From Blastococcus sp. CCUG 61487 (lineage in GTDB: Bacteria; Actinomycetota; Actinomycetes; Mycobacteriales; Geodermatophilaceae): 64,000 nt of DNA. A program made the translations under genes and the position numbers. Every line of letters starts with the position of its first letter. Position 1 is the stretch's first letter. Positions 1 through 10,378 of the stretch are shown here, one piece after another. The stretch lies in assembly GCF_005222955.1 (NCBI RefSeq), contig NZ_LWUA01000112.1, forward strand, positions 25,809 to 89,808, given 5' to 3'. Below the pieces are notes generated by a model. The model saw only the letters and a program-made list of their open reading frames with translations, searched no databases and was not told the origin of the DNA.

Positions 1-2
1 TC

Positions 3-164
3 CCGCGCGCGAAGGCCAGGGCCGAGGGCATCGTCGACGTCGCCCTGCGGGTCTTCGCACTCGCCGACGCCGAGGGCGTGTCGCCCGCGGTGGCCGCCGA
101 TCGGCTGGCCGAGGAGCGCATCAGGTCGGTGGGCCGGCTCGCGACCATCCGGCTCCCCGGCTGA
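3..164 (+). CDS. C-terminal end of a Leu/Val-type amino acid dehydrogenase (partial)
   Basis: Only the last 53 codons are in the window, ending at TGA 162-164; the start lies upstream. The tail (VALRVFALADAEGVSP then VAADRLAEERI) matches the C-terminal helices of the Glu/Leu/Phe/Val dehydrogenase family, which deaminates branched-chain amino acids with NAD. In Streptomyces and relatives this gene lies next to a DUF3073 gene and purM/purF, the same order as here, which supports the call. The catalytic Lys and the NAD fold are outside the window, so the substrate cannot be judged. Confidence 0.6.
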   Translation, partial: PRAKARAEGIVDVALRVFALADAEGVSPAVAADRLAEERIRSVGRLATIRLPG

Positions 165-202
165 ACGCCCCGCCCCGCTCGGGGGAGGGACGTGTGCTCG
201 AC

Positions 203-315
203 GCCGATCCGTGACGTAAGGTTGGCCAAGACATAGTCACTCAGTCGGGGTCGCCACGCGGGCCGTCCAGCCCGGGGGCTGGACCTCCGCACTCCGTAGC
301 GAGGGGGTCGAGCCG
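203..315 (+). promoter_or_regulatory. Leader region upstream of the DUF3073 gene
   Basis: A TAAGGT box at about 217-222 could be a -10 element, giving a leader of roughly 85 nt. The leader contains a hairpin with arms GTCCAGCC (265-272) and GGCTGGAC (277-284), and a purine-rich stretch (AGCGAGGGGG) just before the ATG serves as ribosome binding site. No known riboswitch class is recognised. Confidence 0.3.
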
Positions 316-531
316 ATGGGGCGCGGCCGAGCGAAGGCCAAGCAGACACGCGTGGCCCGTGAGCTCAAGTACAGCTCACCCAACACCGATCTCTCTGCCC
401 TGCAGAGGGAGCTCGCAGGTTCCACGCCGTCCTACGCCCCTGCGCGGGCCACGGACGACGAGGACCAGGACGAGTACCGCGACCGCTGGAACGACGGCGA
501 CGCTGACGACGACTGGGCCGCCAGCCGCTGA
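316..531 (+). CDS. DUF3073 family small basic/acidic protein
   Basis: 71 residues starting MGRGRAKAKQTRVARELKYS, the signature opening of the DUF3073 family, which is found across Actinobacteria and has no assigned function. The first third is strongly basic. The last third (DDEDQDEYRDRWNDGDADDDW) is strongly acidic, so the protein is probably intrinsically disordered and soluble. There is no signal peptide or membrane segment. The conserved neighbourhood of an amino acid dehydrogenase and purM/purF is typical of actinomycetes. A perfect 13-bp stem terminator follows. Confidence 0.85.
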   Translation: MGRGRAKAKQTRVARELKYSSPNTDLSALQRELAGSTPSYAPARATDDEDQDEYRDRWNDGDADDDWAASR

Positions 532-557
532 CGCGGCACACCGGACACGTCACGCAC

Positions 558-595
558 CGACGACACCGCGCCCCCTCGGGGACGCGGTGTCGTCG
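558..595. terminator. Bidirectional hairpin terminator between the DUF3073 gene and purM
   Basis: Perfect 13-bp arms CGACGACACCGCG (558-570) and CGCGGTGTCGTCG (583-595) with a 12-nt loop. It lies between two convergent genes, so it can serve both. There is no clear T-run, as is common in high-GC Actinobacteria. Confidence 0.7.
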
Positions 596-640
596 CGTGC
601 CGCTCGAGCACGGTCCGGCAGCCGGCGTCCCTGACGCCGT

Positions 641-1702
641 TCAGCGGTAGGAGCCCTCGAGGCGGGCGGTGGCGCCGTCGCCCTCGACGGCGCGGATGCT
701 GCCGACGACCCACGCCGGCACGTCCGCGGCGGTGAGCTGGGCGACCACCGTGTCGGCCACCTCGGGCGCCACGGCGGCCACCATGCCGACGCCGCAGTTG
801 AACGCGCGCTCGGACTCCTCGCGCGGCACGCCGTGCTCCTCCATGAGGCGGACGGCGGCCGGCAGCGCCCACGTCCCGCGGTCGAGGACGGCCTCGAGGC
901 CGGGCGGGACGACCCGGGCGGTGTTGCCGGCCAGCCCACCACCGGTGATGTGGGCGAACGCGTGCACCGCCTCGACACCGTGCCGCTCGACCAGGGCCAG
1001 GCAGTCCCTGGCGTAGATCCGGGTCGGCTCGAGCAGCTCCTCGCCCAACGGCCGGGCGAGGCCGGCGGGCGTGCCGGCCAGGTCGAGACCCGCGGCGCTG
1101 ACCACCCGGCGCACCAGCGAGTAGCCGTTGGAGTGGAAGCCCGAGGACGCCATCGCGACGACGACGTCGCCGTCCCGCACCCGCTCCGGACCGAGGACGG
1201 CGTCGGCCTCGACCACGCCCACGGCGGTGGCGGCGAGGTCGTACTCGTCGGGCTCCATGAGGTCGCCGTGCTCGGCGGTCTCCCCGCCGACCAGGGCGGC
1301 GCCGGCCTGGGTGCAGCCGGCGGCGATGCCGGTCACGATGGCGGCGATCCGCTCGGGGACGACCTTGCCGCAGGCCACGTAGTCCTGGAGGAACAGCGGC
1401 TCGGCACCGCAGGCGACCAGGTCGTCCACCACCATGGCGACGAGGTCGATGCCGACGGTGTCGTGCCGGTCGAGCTGCCGGGCGAGCGCGATCTTCGTGC
1501 CGACGCCGTCGGTCGAGGAGGCCAGCAGCGGCTTGCGGTACTTCTGGGTGTCGAGGGCGAACAGGCCCGCGAAGCCGCCGAGCCCGCCGACCACCTCGGG
1601 CCGGTTCGTCCGCTCGACCGCCGCCCGCATGAGGGTGACGGCGCGCTCCCCGGCGTCGATGTCGACCCCGGAGTCGGCGTAGGTGAAGCGCTCGGTCGTC
1701 AC
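641..1702 (-). CDS. purM: Phosphoribosylformylglycinamidine cyclo-ligase (AIR synthetase)
   Basis: 353 residues. It closes the imidazole ring: FGAM + ATP gives AIR, step 5 of purine synthesis, in the cytosol. The opening TYADSGVDIDAGERAV, the ATP/substrate loop STDGVGTK, DDLVACGAEPLF and the GGETAEH loop are PurM hallmarks. The start is GTG 1702 because it gives the conserved N-terminus and overlaps the purF stop by 4 bp (GTGA). A longer reading would add 22 residues of non-conserved sequence. It is the second gene of a purF-purM unit, so translation is probably coupled. Confidence 0.95.
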   Translation of the reverse strand: MTTERFTYADSGVDIDAGERAVTLMRAAVERTNRPEVVGGLGGFAGLFALDTQKYRKPLLASSTDGVGTKIALARQLDRHDTVGIDLVAMVVDDLVACGAEPLFLQDYVACGKVVPERIAAIVTGIAAGCTQAGAALVGGETAEHGDLMEPDEYDLAATAVGVVEADAVLGPERVRDGDVVVAMASSGFHSNGYSLVRRVVSAAGLDLAGTPAGLARPLGEELLEPTRIYARDCLALVERHGVEAVHAFAHITGGGLAGNTARVVPPGLEAVLDRGTWALPAAVRLMEEHGVPREESERAFNCGVGMVAAVAPEVADTVVAQLTAADVPAWVVGSIRAVEGDGATARLEGSYR

Positions 1703-3237
1703 GGCCGCGTGAGCGCGTCCTCGGCGCCCCCCGGCACCGTCGCGCTGCCGGCCTGCTGGCCGGTCCACCCGGTCATGGCCCGCTGGCCGAGGCCCTCGAG
1801 GACGTGCTTGCCGAGCACCTCCGGCTCTTCCAGCGGGATCGGGTACTCACCGGTGAAGCACGCGGTGCACAGCCGGCTCGCCGGCTGCTCGGTGGCCGCG
1901 ATCAGCCCCTGCTCGGAGACGTAGCCCAGCGAGTCGGCGTTGATCGAGGCGCGCACCCCGTCGACGTCGAGACCGTTCGCGACCAGCTCGGCCCGGCTGG
2001 CGAAGTCGATCCCGTAGAAGCACGGCCACTTGACCGGCGGTGAGGCGATCCGGACGTGCACCTCGAGCGCGCCGGCCTCCCGCAGCATCCGCACCAGCGC
2101 CCGCTGGGTGTTGCCGCGGACGATCGAGTCGTCGACCACGACCAGCCGCTTGCCGCGGATGACGTCGCGCAGCGGGTTCAGCTTGAGCCGGATGCCGAGC
2201 TGGCGGATGGTCTGGCTCGGCTGGATGAAGGTGCGGCCGACGTAGGAGTTCTTGACCAGGCCCAGCCCGTACGGGATGCCGCTCGCCTCGGCGTACCCGA
2301 CGGCGGCCGGGGTGCCGGACTCGGGCACCGGGATGACCAGGTCGGCCTCGACCGGGTGCTCCTTGGCCAGCCGGCGGCCGATCTCGACGCGGGCCGCGTG
2401 CACGCTGCGGCCGGAGATCGTGGTGTCGGGGCGGGCGAGGTAGACGTACTCGAAGACGCAGCCCTTGGGCTCCGCCGGGGCGAAGTGCTGGCTGCGCAGG
2501 CCGTTCTCGTCGATGGCGATCAGCTCGCCCGGCTCCACCTCGCGGACGACGGAGGCACCGACGATGTCCAGCGCCGCGGTCTCGCTCGCCACGACCCAGC
2601 CGCGCTCCAGCCGGCCGAGCACCAGCGGGCGGACGCCCTGCGGGTCGCGCGCCGCGTACAGCGTGTCCTCGTCCATGAAGGTCAGGCTGAAGGCGCCGCG
2701 CAGCTGCGGCAGCACCTCCATCGCGGCGGCCTCGACGGAGACGTCGGGCCGGGCGGCGATCAGCGCGGTGACCAGATCGGAGTCGTTGGTCGCCAGGAAG
2801 GCACCCGGAACGCCGGCGTCGGCGGCCTGCACGGCCAGCTCGGCGGTGTTCACCAGGTTCCCGTTGTGGCACAGCGCGAGGCCGGTGCCGGCCTCGGTGG
2901 TGCGGAAGGTGGGCTGCGCGTTCTCCCACGTCGAGGCGCCGGTCGTGGAGTAGCGGGTGTGCCCGACGGCGATGTGGCCGCGCAGGCTGCCCAGGGTGGC
3001 CTCGTCGAACACCTGGCTGACCAGCCCGAGGTCCTTGTAGACGACGACCGAGGCGCCGTCGGAGACCGCGATGCCGGCCGCCTCCTGGCCCCGGTGCTGC
3101 AGCGCGTACAGGCCGAAGTAGGTCAGCTTCGAGACCTCCTCCCCGGGCGCCCAGACACCGAAGACGCCGCAGGCGTCCTGAGGGCCGGGGAACTGGGGGT
3201 CGAGGTCGTGCGTCAGGAGACCGTCACCACGAGGCAC
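1699..3237 (-). CDS. purF: Amidophosphoribosyltransferase, first committed purine enzyme
   Basis: 512 residues. It makes 5-phosphoribosylamine from PRPP and glutamine. The N-terminal Ntn-hydrolase domain begins at Cys23 (DACGVFGVW), so a 22-residue propeptide must be removed to expose the nucleophile. The PRPP-binding loop VVVDDSIVRGNT lies in the C-terminal half. Cysteines in GCVFEY, KWPCFYG and SRLCTACF match the four ligands of the 4Fe-4S cluster of the Bacillus-type enzyme. GTG 3237 is preceded by a TAGGCT box only 6 nt upstream (3244-3249) and no Shine-Dalgarno sequence, suggesting a leaderless mRNA. It overlaps purM by 4 bp. Confidence 0.96.
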   Translation of the reverse strand: MPRGDGLLTHDLDPQFPGPQDACGVFGVWAPGEEVSKLTYFGLYALQHRGQEAAGIAVSDGASVVVYKDLGLVSQVFDEATLGSLRGHIAVGHTRYSTTGASTWENAQPTFRTTEAGTGLALCHNGNLVNTAELAVQAADAGVPGAFLATNDSDLVTALIAARPDVSVEAAAMEVLPQLRGAFSLTFMDEDTLYAARDPQGVRPLVLGRLERGWVVASETAALDIVGASVVREVEPGELIAIDENGLRSQHFAPAEPKGCVFEYVYLARPDTTISGRSVHAARVEIGRRLAKEHPVEADLVIPVPESGTPAAVGYAEASGIPYGLGLVKNSYVGRTFIQPSQTIRQLGIRLKLNPLRDVIRGKRLVVVDDSIVRGNTQRALVRMLREAGALEVHVRIASPPVKWPCFYGIDFASRAELVANGLDVDGVRASINADSLGYVSEQGLIAATEQPASRLCTACFTGEYPIPLEEPEVLGKHVLEGLGQRAMTGWTGQQAGSATVPGGAEDALTRP

Positions 3238-3397
3238 GGGTCGAGCCTACCGGGGTCCGCCGCCCTGCCCAGTGCCGATCGGGTGTGCCGCGTCACCTCT
3301 GCGGGGTGTCGTCCCTGCTCGGCGGCGCGTCACGCGGGAACGGATCGGCGTGGGACGGCGTTGTCGAACGGTCCCCACGAGCCCCGGAGGTCCGCCC

Positions 3398-4051
3398 GTG
3401 CCCTCGCCCACCGCCCCGCTCACCGCTGCCCTGCCGCCCGCGACCGCGCAGGCCGAGCGCCTCGTCGCGCTCGGCGTGCACGACCTCGCCGGGCTGTCCG
3501 CCGACGACCTCCGCGCCGCGGCCGGCTCGCTCGCCCCGGGCGATCTGCTCGCCCTCCGTCCCGACCTGGCGCCGGCCTCGGCGCTGGCGCCGCTGCTCGA
3601 GCTCGACGGCAGGCCGGGCTTCGTCGTCGCCGACATGACCGACGTCGACGCGTTCGCCCCGATCGAGGGCGTCGCGCTGCCCTCCTCCCCGGTCTACGCG
3701 GTCAGCGGACTGGACCGCGGCGACGAGATGCTGAACTGGAGCCCGGACGAGGCGCTGCCCGCGATCACCGCGGCCGGCCGCACACCGCTGGTGCTCACCG
3801 AGGGGATCCACTGGCTGCTGCAGTGCCCCGACGTCCTGGAGCGCAACGTCTGCTTCATGACGATCGGCTCCCGCCTGGTGAAGGCGAACGGCCGGCTGGA
3901 CGCGCGGACGCCGGCGCTGTGGATCAGCAACGGCACCGGCCGGGACGGCCGCGAGCGCCGGGGCGCGCCCAAGGTCGGCTGGTGCTGGGCCGGCAACCGG
4001 CACACCTGGCTGGGCTTCGCGTCGACCTCCGGCCGGGCCCCGCTGCCCTGA
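3398..4051 (+). CDS. DUF5701 family protein
   Basis: 217 residues, function unknown. The block GDEMLNWSPDEALPAI, the later TEGIHWLL and the end motif GWCWAGNRHTWLG are features I associate with the DUF5701 family of actinobacteria. No signal peptide or transmembrane helix is seen, so it is probably cytosolic. The start is GTG 3398 because CCCCGGAGG lies 8 nt upstream; reading further upstream gives low-quality Arg/Gly-rich sequence. It is divergent from purF and convergent, with a 12-bp gap, with the metallo-beta-lactamase gene. Confidence 0.75.
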   Translation: MPSPTAPLTAALPPATAQAERLVALGVHDLAGLSADDLRAAAGSLAPGDLLALRPDLAPASALAPLLELDGRPGFVVADMTDVDAFAPIEGVALPSSPVYAVSGLDRGDEMLNWSPDEALPAITAAGRTPLVLTEGIHWLLQCPDVLERNVCFMTIGSRLVKANGRLDARTPALWISNGTGRDGRERRGAPKVGWCWAGNRHTWLGFASTSGRAPLP

Positions 4052-4063
4052 CCCCAGGCGGCT

Positions 4064-4675
4064 TCAGTCGTCCATGCTGCGCAGTTCCGCGGCGATCGTG
4101 GTGTCGTCACCGTGACCTGTCCGCACCACGGTGTCCCCGTGCAGGCTGAACAGCTGTGACCTGATCGAGGCGAGGATCGTCGGGTGGTCGCTGAACGACC
4201 GCCCGGTGGCTCCGGGCCCGCCGTTGAACAGCGTGTCGCCGGTGAACACGGTGGTCAGGTCGGGGGCGTGCAGGCAGGTGCTGCCCGGGGAGTGCCCGGG
4301 CGTGTGCAGCGCGACGAGCTCGGTGCCGGCGACGGCGAACCGCGTCCCGGGCGCCAGCTCCCGGTCCGGTTCGGCGTCCGGATGCGTCATGTCCCAGAGC
4401 ATCCGGTCCGCGCTGTGGAACCAGATCGGCGCGCCGGTCGCCTCGCGCAGCGCGGGCGCGGCGGTGATGTGGTCGTTGTGCCCGTGGGTGAGCACGATCG
4501 CGGTGACCCGCCGCCCGCCGATCGCCTCGACGATTGGGGCGGCGTCGTGCGGGGCGTCGATGACGAGCACCTCGTCGTCGTCCCCGACCAGCCAGACGTT
4601 GTTCTCGACGTCGAAGTCCTGCCCGTCCAGGGAGAACACACCCGGGACGACGACCTTGTCGATGCGGGGAGCCAT
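4064..4675 (-). CDS. MBL-fold hydrolase paired with mycothiol formaldehyde dehydrogenase
   Basis: 203 residues with the metallo-beta-lactamase metal motif THGHNDH (HxHxDH), a later GHSPGST and a TGDTLF segment, so a binuclear-metal hydrolase fold of the glyoxalase II type. Its ATG (4675) overlaps the stop of the upstream S-(hydroxymethyl)mycothiol dehydrogenase in a TGATG junction. Mycobacterial mscR has the same partner (Rv2259-Rv2260 order). The inferred role is hydrolysis of S-formylmycothiol or another mycothiol thioester to release formate; this is suggested by context, not by the fold itself. Confidence 0.8.
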   Translation of the reverse strand: MAPRIDKVVVPGVFSLDGQDFDVENNVWLVGDDDEVLVIDAPHDAAPIVEAIGGRRVTAIVLTHGHNDHITAAPALREATGAPIWFHSADRMLWDMTHPDAEPDRELAPGTRFAVAGTELVALHTPGHSPGSTCLHAPDLTTVFTGDTLFNGGPGATGRSFSDHPTILASIRSQLFSLHGDTVVRTGHGDDTTIAAELRSMDD

Positions 4676-5760
4676 CAGAGCACCACCACGCTGCGCAGCA
4701 CGTCGCCGCGGTGCATCTTCTCGAAGGCTTGCTCGACGTCGTCGAGGCCGATCGTCTCGGTCACGAAGTCGTCCAGCGGGAACCGGCCCTGCAGGTAGAG
4801 GTCGACGAGCATCGGGAAATCGCGGCTGGGCAGGCAGTCGCCGTACCAGGAGGACTTCACCGCGCCGCCGCGGCCGAAGACCTCGGTGGCGGGGAGGGTG
4901 ATCTCCATGCCCGGCGTCGGCACGCCGACCATGACGACCCGGCCGGCGAGGTCGCGGGCGTAGAAGGCCTGCTCGAACACGGCGGGGTGGCCGACGGCGT
5001 CGATCGCGACGTCCACTCCGAACCCGCCGGTGAGCGCCTTGATCGCCTCGACCGGATCGGTCTGCTTCGAGTTCACCGTGTGAGTGGCCCCGAAGCCCCT
5101 CGCCCACTCCAGCTTCCGGTCGTCGATGTCGACGGCGATGATCGTCGTCGCTCCGGCGAGCTTCGCACCGGCGACGGCGGCATCGCCCACGCCGCCGCAG
5201 CCGAACACCGCCACGCTCTCCCCGCGCTGGACGGCGCCGGTGTTGATCGCCGCACCGACCCCGGCCATGACCCCGCAGCCGAGCAGGCCGGCCGCGGTCG
5301 GCGGTGCGGCCGGGTCGACCTTGGTGCACTGCCCGGAGTGCACGAGCGTCTTCTCGACGAAGGCGCCGATGCCGAGGGCGGGCGACAGCTCCGTGCCGTC
5401 GGCGAGCGTCATCCGCTGCGCGGCGTTGTGGGTGTCGAAGCAGTACTTCGGCTCGCCCTTCAGGCAGGCGCGGCACTGTCCGCAGACGGCGCGCCAGTTG
5501 AGCACGACGTAGTCGCCGACCGCGACGTTCGTGACGCCCTCGCCGACGGCCGAGACCACACCTGCCGCCTCGTGGCCGAGCAGGAACGGGAAGTCGTCGT
5601 TGATGCCGCCCTCGCGGTAGTGCAGGTCGGTGTGGCAGACCCCGCACGCCTGGACGTCGACGACCGCCTCCCCCGGCCCGGGATCGGGTACCAGGATCGT
5701 CTCGATCGTGACCGGCTCACCCTTGCCGCGGGCGACGACACCGCGCACCTCGTAGGCCAT
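4675..5760 (-). CDS. mscR: S-(hydroxymethyl)mycothiol dehydrogenase
   Basis: 361 residues, zinc-dependent medium-chain alcohol dehydrogenase. It oxidises the formaldehyde-mycothiol adduct with NAD and in related enzymes also reduces S-nitrosomycothiol. The catalytic zinc ligand is in [12 protein letters not shown] and GHEAAGVV, the structural zinc site is [15 protein letters not shown], and the Rossmann loop is [12 protein letters not shown]. Length and motifs fit the actinobacterial mycothiol-dependent subgroup rather than generic class III ADH. A TAGGCT box sits 6 nt before the ATG (5767-5772), suggesting a leaderless transcript. It is co-translated with the MBL hydrolase downstream. Confidence 0.88.
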   Translation of the reverse strand: MAYEVRGVVARGKGEPVTIETILVPDPGPGEAVVDVQACGVCHTDLHYREGGINDDFPFLLGHEAAGVVSAVGEGVTNVAVGDYVVLNWRAVCGQCRACLKGEPKYCFDTHNAAQRMTLADGTELSPALGIGAFVEKTLVHSGQCTKVDPAAPPTAAGLLGCGVMAGVGAAINTGAVQRGESVAVFGCGGVGDAAVAGAKLAGATTIIAVDIDDRKLEWARGFGATHTVNSKQTDPVEAIKALTGGFGVDVAIDAVGHPAVFEQAFYARDLAGRVVMVGVPTPGMEITLPATEVFGRGGAVKSSWYGDCLPSRDFPMLVDLYLQGRFPLDDFVTETIGLDDVEQAFEKMHRGDVLRSVVVL

Positions 5761-5784
5761 GCGCCGAGCCTAGGGCCGGTCTGC

Positions 5785-6564
5785 CTATCGGCGCTCCTCG
5801 CGCATCCGCTCCCGGATCCGCGGATCGGGCAGCGCGCCGGCCACGCAGTGCCCGATGAGCCCGTCCCGGTCGTACATCCAGGTGGTGCCGAACGCCACGC
5901 CGTCGGCACCGAGGTGACCGGCGCTCTCCAGGCCGATCCACTCCCCGCGCGGGTCGCGCGCCAGGTACATCGTCACGTCGGTGTTGATGAACGCCAGCCC
6001 GTCGGGCCCGGAGTTCGACAGCGGGTTGGTGAAGTCGGCCATGAGGGACGCGCGCAGCAGCGGCGTCAGGGGTTCGCCGGCCACGAAGTCGGCGGTCTCG
6101 CGCAGCCAGACGCGCCCCGGGCCGGGCGCACCCCACTCGTTGATCCGCCGGACCTCCCAGGTCATCGGGCCGGTGGGACCGCCCTCGATCGACTCGGGCG
6201 CCGGCACGTCCCAGGGCTCCGGCGTCCACGGCCCGGAGTCCGGGTGCTCGGAGCGGCGGAGCAGCACGGCCGAGCCGCGCAGCACCTCGATGTCGCCGGC
6301 GCGCACGCTGACGTCGACAGCACGCAGCCGGCGGCCGTCCCGGGTGCGCCGGGTCTCCACCAGCAGCGGGACCATGGGCACCGCGCGGACCATGTCCACG
6401 GTCATCCTGGAGAGCTGGAACTCCGGGTCGGCGCCGTCGTGCTGCACGCCCCAGCCGATCAGCCCGCCCATGTGGTGGCCGTTGAGCATCTCGTCGGACC
6501 AGGGGCTGGCGGCCACCGGGGACGGGACCAGGAACTCGCCGTCGCGCGTGAACGACGCCTGCAT
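5785..6564 (-). CDS. Acyl-CoA thioesterase-like (TesB/double hot-dog) protein
   Basis: 259 residues. The sequence shows two hot-dog-like halves: HHMGGLIGWG with MTVDMVRAVPM in the first, and FTNPLSNSGPDGLAFINTDVTMYL in the second. This is the pattern of the thioesterase-like family (acyl-CoA hydrolysis to free acid and CoA). The catalytic residues are not identified with certainty and the chain length it acts on is unknown. ATG 6564 has GGAGGT a few nt upstream. It lies between the formaldehyde pair and the purL cluster with no obvious functional link. Confidence 0.72.
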   Translation of the reverse strand: MQASFTRDGEFLVPSPVAASPWSDEMLNGHHMGGLIGWGVQHDGADPEFQLSRMTVDMVRAVPMVPLLVETRRTRDGRRLRAVDVSVRAGDIEVLRGSAVLLRRSEHPDSGPWTPEPWDVPAPESIEGGPTGPMTWEVRRINEWGAPGPGRVWLRETADFVAGEPLTPLLRASLMADFTNPLSNSGPDGLAFINTDVTMYLARDPRGEWIGLESAGHLGADGVAFGTTWMYDRDGLIGHCVAGALPDPRIRERMREERR

Positions 6565-6626
6565 GACACCTCCGCGGAACGCCGGCGGCCGGTTCCGCAC
6601 GGTGTGCCGAGCATGCCCGACGGGGT

Positions 6627-7015
6627 TCAGGGGCGACCGAGGGGGCGCAGCGGGAGGACCTCGCCCAGGTCCGCCCGGTTGCCGCTGGCGCTGACCAGGC
6701 CGTCGGCGAGCGCCTGCTCCCAGGCCAGCGCGCCCGTGACCAGGCGCAGCCAGGTGGCGGCGTCGGTCTCCACCACGTTGGGCGGCGTGCCGCGGGTGTG
6801 CCGGGGCCCCTCGATGCACTGGACGGCGACGTGCGGCGGCACCCGCACCTCGACCGACCGGCCCGGGACCTGCTGGGCGAGCCAGCGGGCGCTCGTCCTC
6901 ACCGCGGTGCCGACGACGGCGCGCGGTGGCTGCTCGGCCGCGCCGTCCAGCCAGGCGCGCACCGGCTCGACTGCGGCGCGCAGGTCCTCGGCCGGGATCG
7001 GCGCGGCCCCGGCCA

Positions 7016-7016
<1 letters not shown>
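6627..7016 (-). CDS. Sterol carrier family (SCP-like) small protein
   Basis: 129 residues, cytosolic, without signal sequence. Actinobacterial purL genes are often followed by a gene annotated as sterol carrier family protein, and the segment [20 protein letters not shown] resembles that group. Its ATG 7016 overlaps the purL stop (TGATG), so expression is translationally coupled to FGAM synthetase. No ligand or enzymatic residue can be named, and a role in purine synthesis is only implied by context. Confidence 0.65.
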
Positions 7017-9324
<2,308 letters not shown>

Positions 9325-9328
<4 letters not shown>

Positions 9329-9996
9329 GCGTTCACGACCGCCTTCAGGACACTGGTGAAGAAGCCGAGGCCGTCGGTGCTGGGGCCGGTGAGCTCCTCG
9401 ACGGCGTGCTCCGGGTGCGGCATGAGGCCGACGACTCGGCCGTTCTCGCTGGTGACGCCGGCGATGTCGCGGCTGGACCCGTTGGGGTTGCCGCCCACGT
9501 AGCGGAAGGCGACCCGGCCGTCGCCCTCGAGCCGGTCGAGGTCGGCGTCGGCGGCGACGTAGCGCCCCTCGCCGTTCTTCACCGGGATGAGGATCTGCTG
9601 CCCCTGCTCGTAGGCGCTGGTCCAGGCGGTGTCGGCACGCTCGACGCGGAGCCACTGGTCGCGGTTGCGGAAGTGCAGGTGGCTGTTGCGGGTCAGCGCG
9701 CCCGGCAGCAGGCCTGCCTCGCAGAGCACCTGGAAGCCGTTGCAGATGCCGAGCACGGGCAGGCCCCGCCCCGCGGCCGCGACGACGTCCTGCATGAGCG
9801 GCGAGCGGGCGGCGATGGCACCGGCCCGCAGGTAGTCGCCGTAGGAGAACCCGCCGGGGAGGACCACGGCGTCGACGTCCTTCAGGTCGTGGTCGCCGTG
9901 CCAGAGGGAGACGGGCTCACCGCCGGCGAGCCGCACCGCGCGGGCGGCGTCGACGTCGTCCAGGGAGCCCGGGAAGGTGATGACACCGATGCGCAC
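9325..9996 (-). CDS. purQ: FGAM synthase, glutamine amidotransferase subunit
   Basis: 223 residues, class I glutaminase. The nucleophile is Cys85 in [26 protein letters not shown] precedes it and the catalytic His-x-Glu of the triad is in [10 protein letters not shown] near the C-terminus. It supplies ammonia to PurL. ATG 9996 gives the family N-terminus [11 protein letters not shown]. It follows purS after 8 nt and overlaps purL by 4 bp, so the three subunits are made together. Confidence 0.95.
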
Positions 9997-10004
9997 GGTT
10001 CGCT

Positions 10005-10244
10005 TCAGTCCTTGGGGAGATGCAGTTCGACGTCCTCGATCACCGGGTTCGCGAGCAGCGTCTCGGCGATCTGCTTGAGCTCGGCCTCGTCGGGTGTGCC
10101 GTCGACCTCGAGCACGAAGTGCTTGCCCTGGCGGACGCTGCGCACGCTGTCGTGGCCGAGCCGGCCGAGCGCGCCGAGGACCGCCTGACCCTGGGGGTCG
10201 GAGATCTCCGGCTTCAGGACGACGTCGACGACCACCCGGGACAC
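10005..10244 (-). CDS. purS: FGAM synthase, PurS subunit
   Basis: 79 residues, the bridging subunit of the PurLQS complex. It has the family pattern [20 protein letters not shown] and ends [13 protein letters not shown]. The start is GTG 10244: the codons before it in frame (GTC, GTT) cannot initiate. A TAGTCT box lies 7 nt upstream (10252-10257) with no Shine-Dalgarno sequence, so a leaderless transcript beginning at or near the GTG is likely. It is first in the purS-purQ-purL-SCP operon. Confidence 0.92.
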   Translation of the reverse strand: MSRVVVDVVLKPEISDPQGQAVLGALGRLGHDSVRSVRQGKHFVLEVDGTPDEAELKQIAETLLANPVIEDVELHLPKD

Positions 10245-10378
10245 GCTGACGAGACTACCCGGAACTTTTTTCTTCCCTCCGGGCCTCGCGTTGTGCACAC
10301 TGAGCCGCCTCCTCCCCGACGGGGGTGTTGAGCGGGCGAACGGCCTGGTCAGCTGCGCGCCCCGCCGAGGAGTTCGAA

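Noticed and set aside
2056..4149. Very long plus-strand open frame (about 700 codons) opposite purF, and similar long antisense frames elsewhere
   Set aside because: In DNA with more than 70% GC, stop codons are rare in all frames. These frames lack family motifs and have poor third-position GC; the opposite strand encodes clear purine enzymes.
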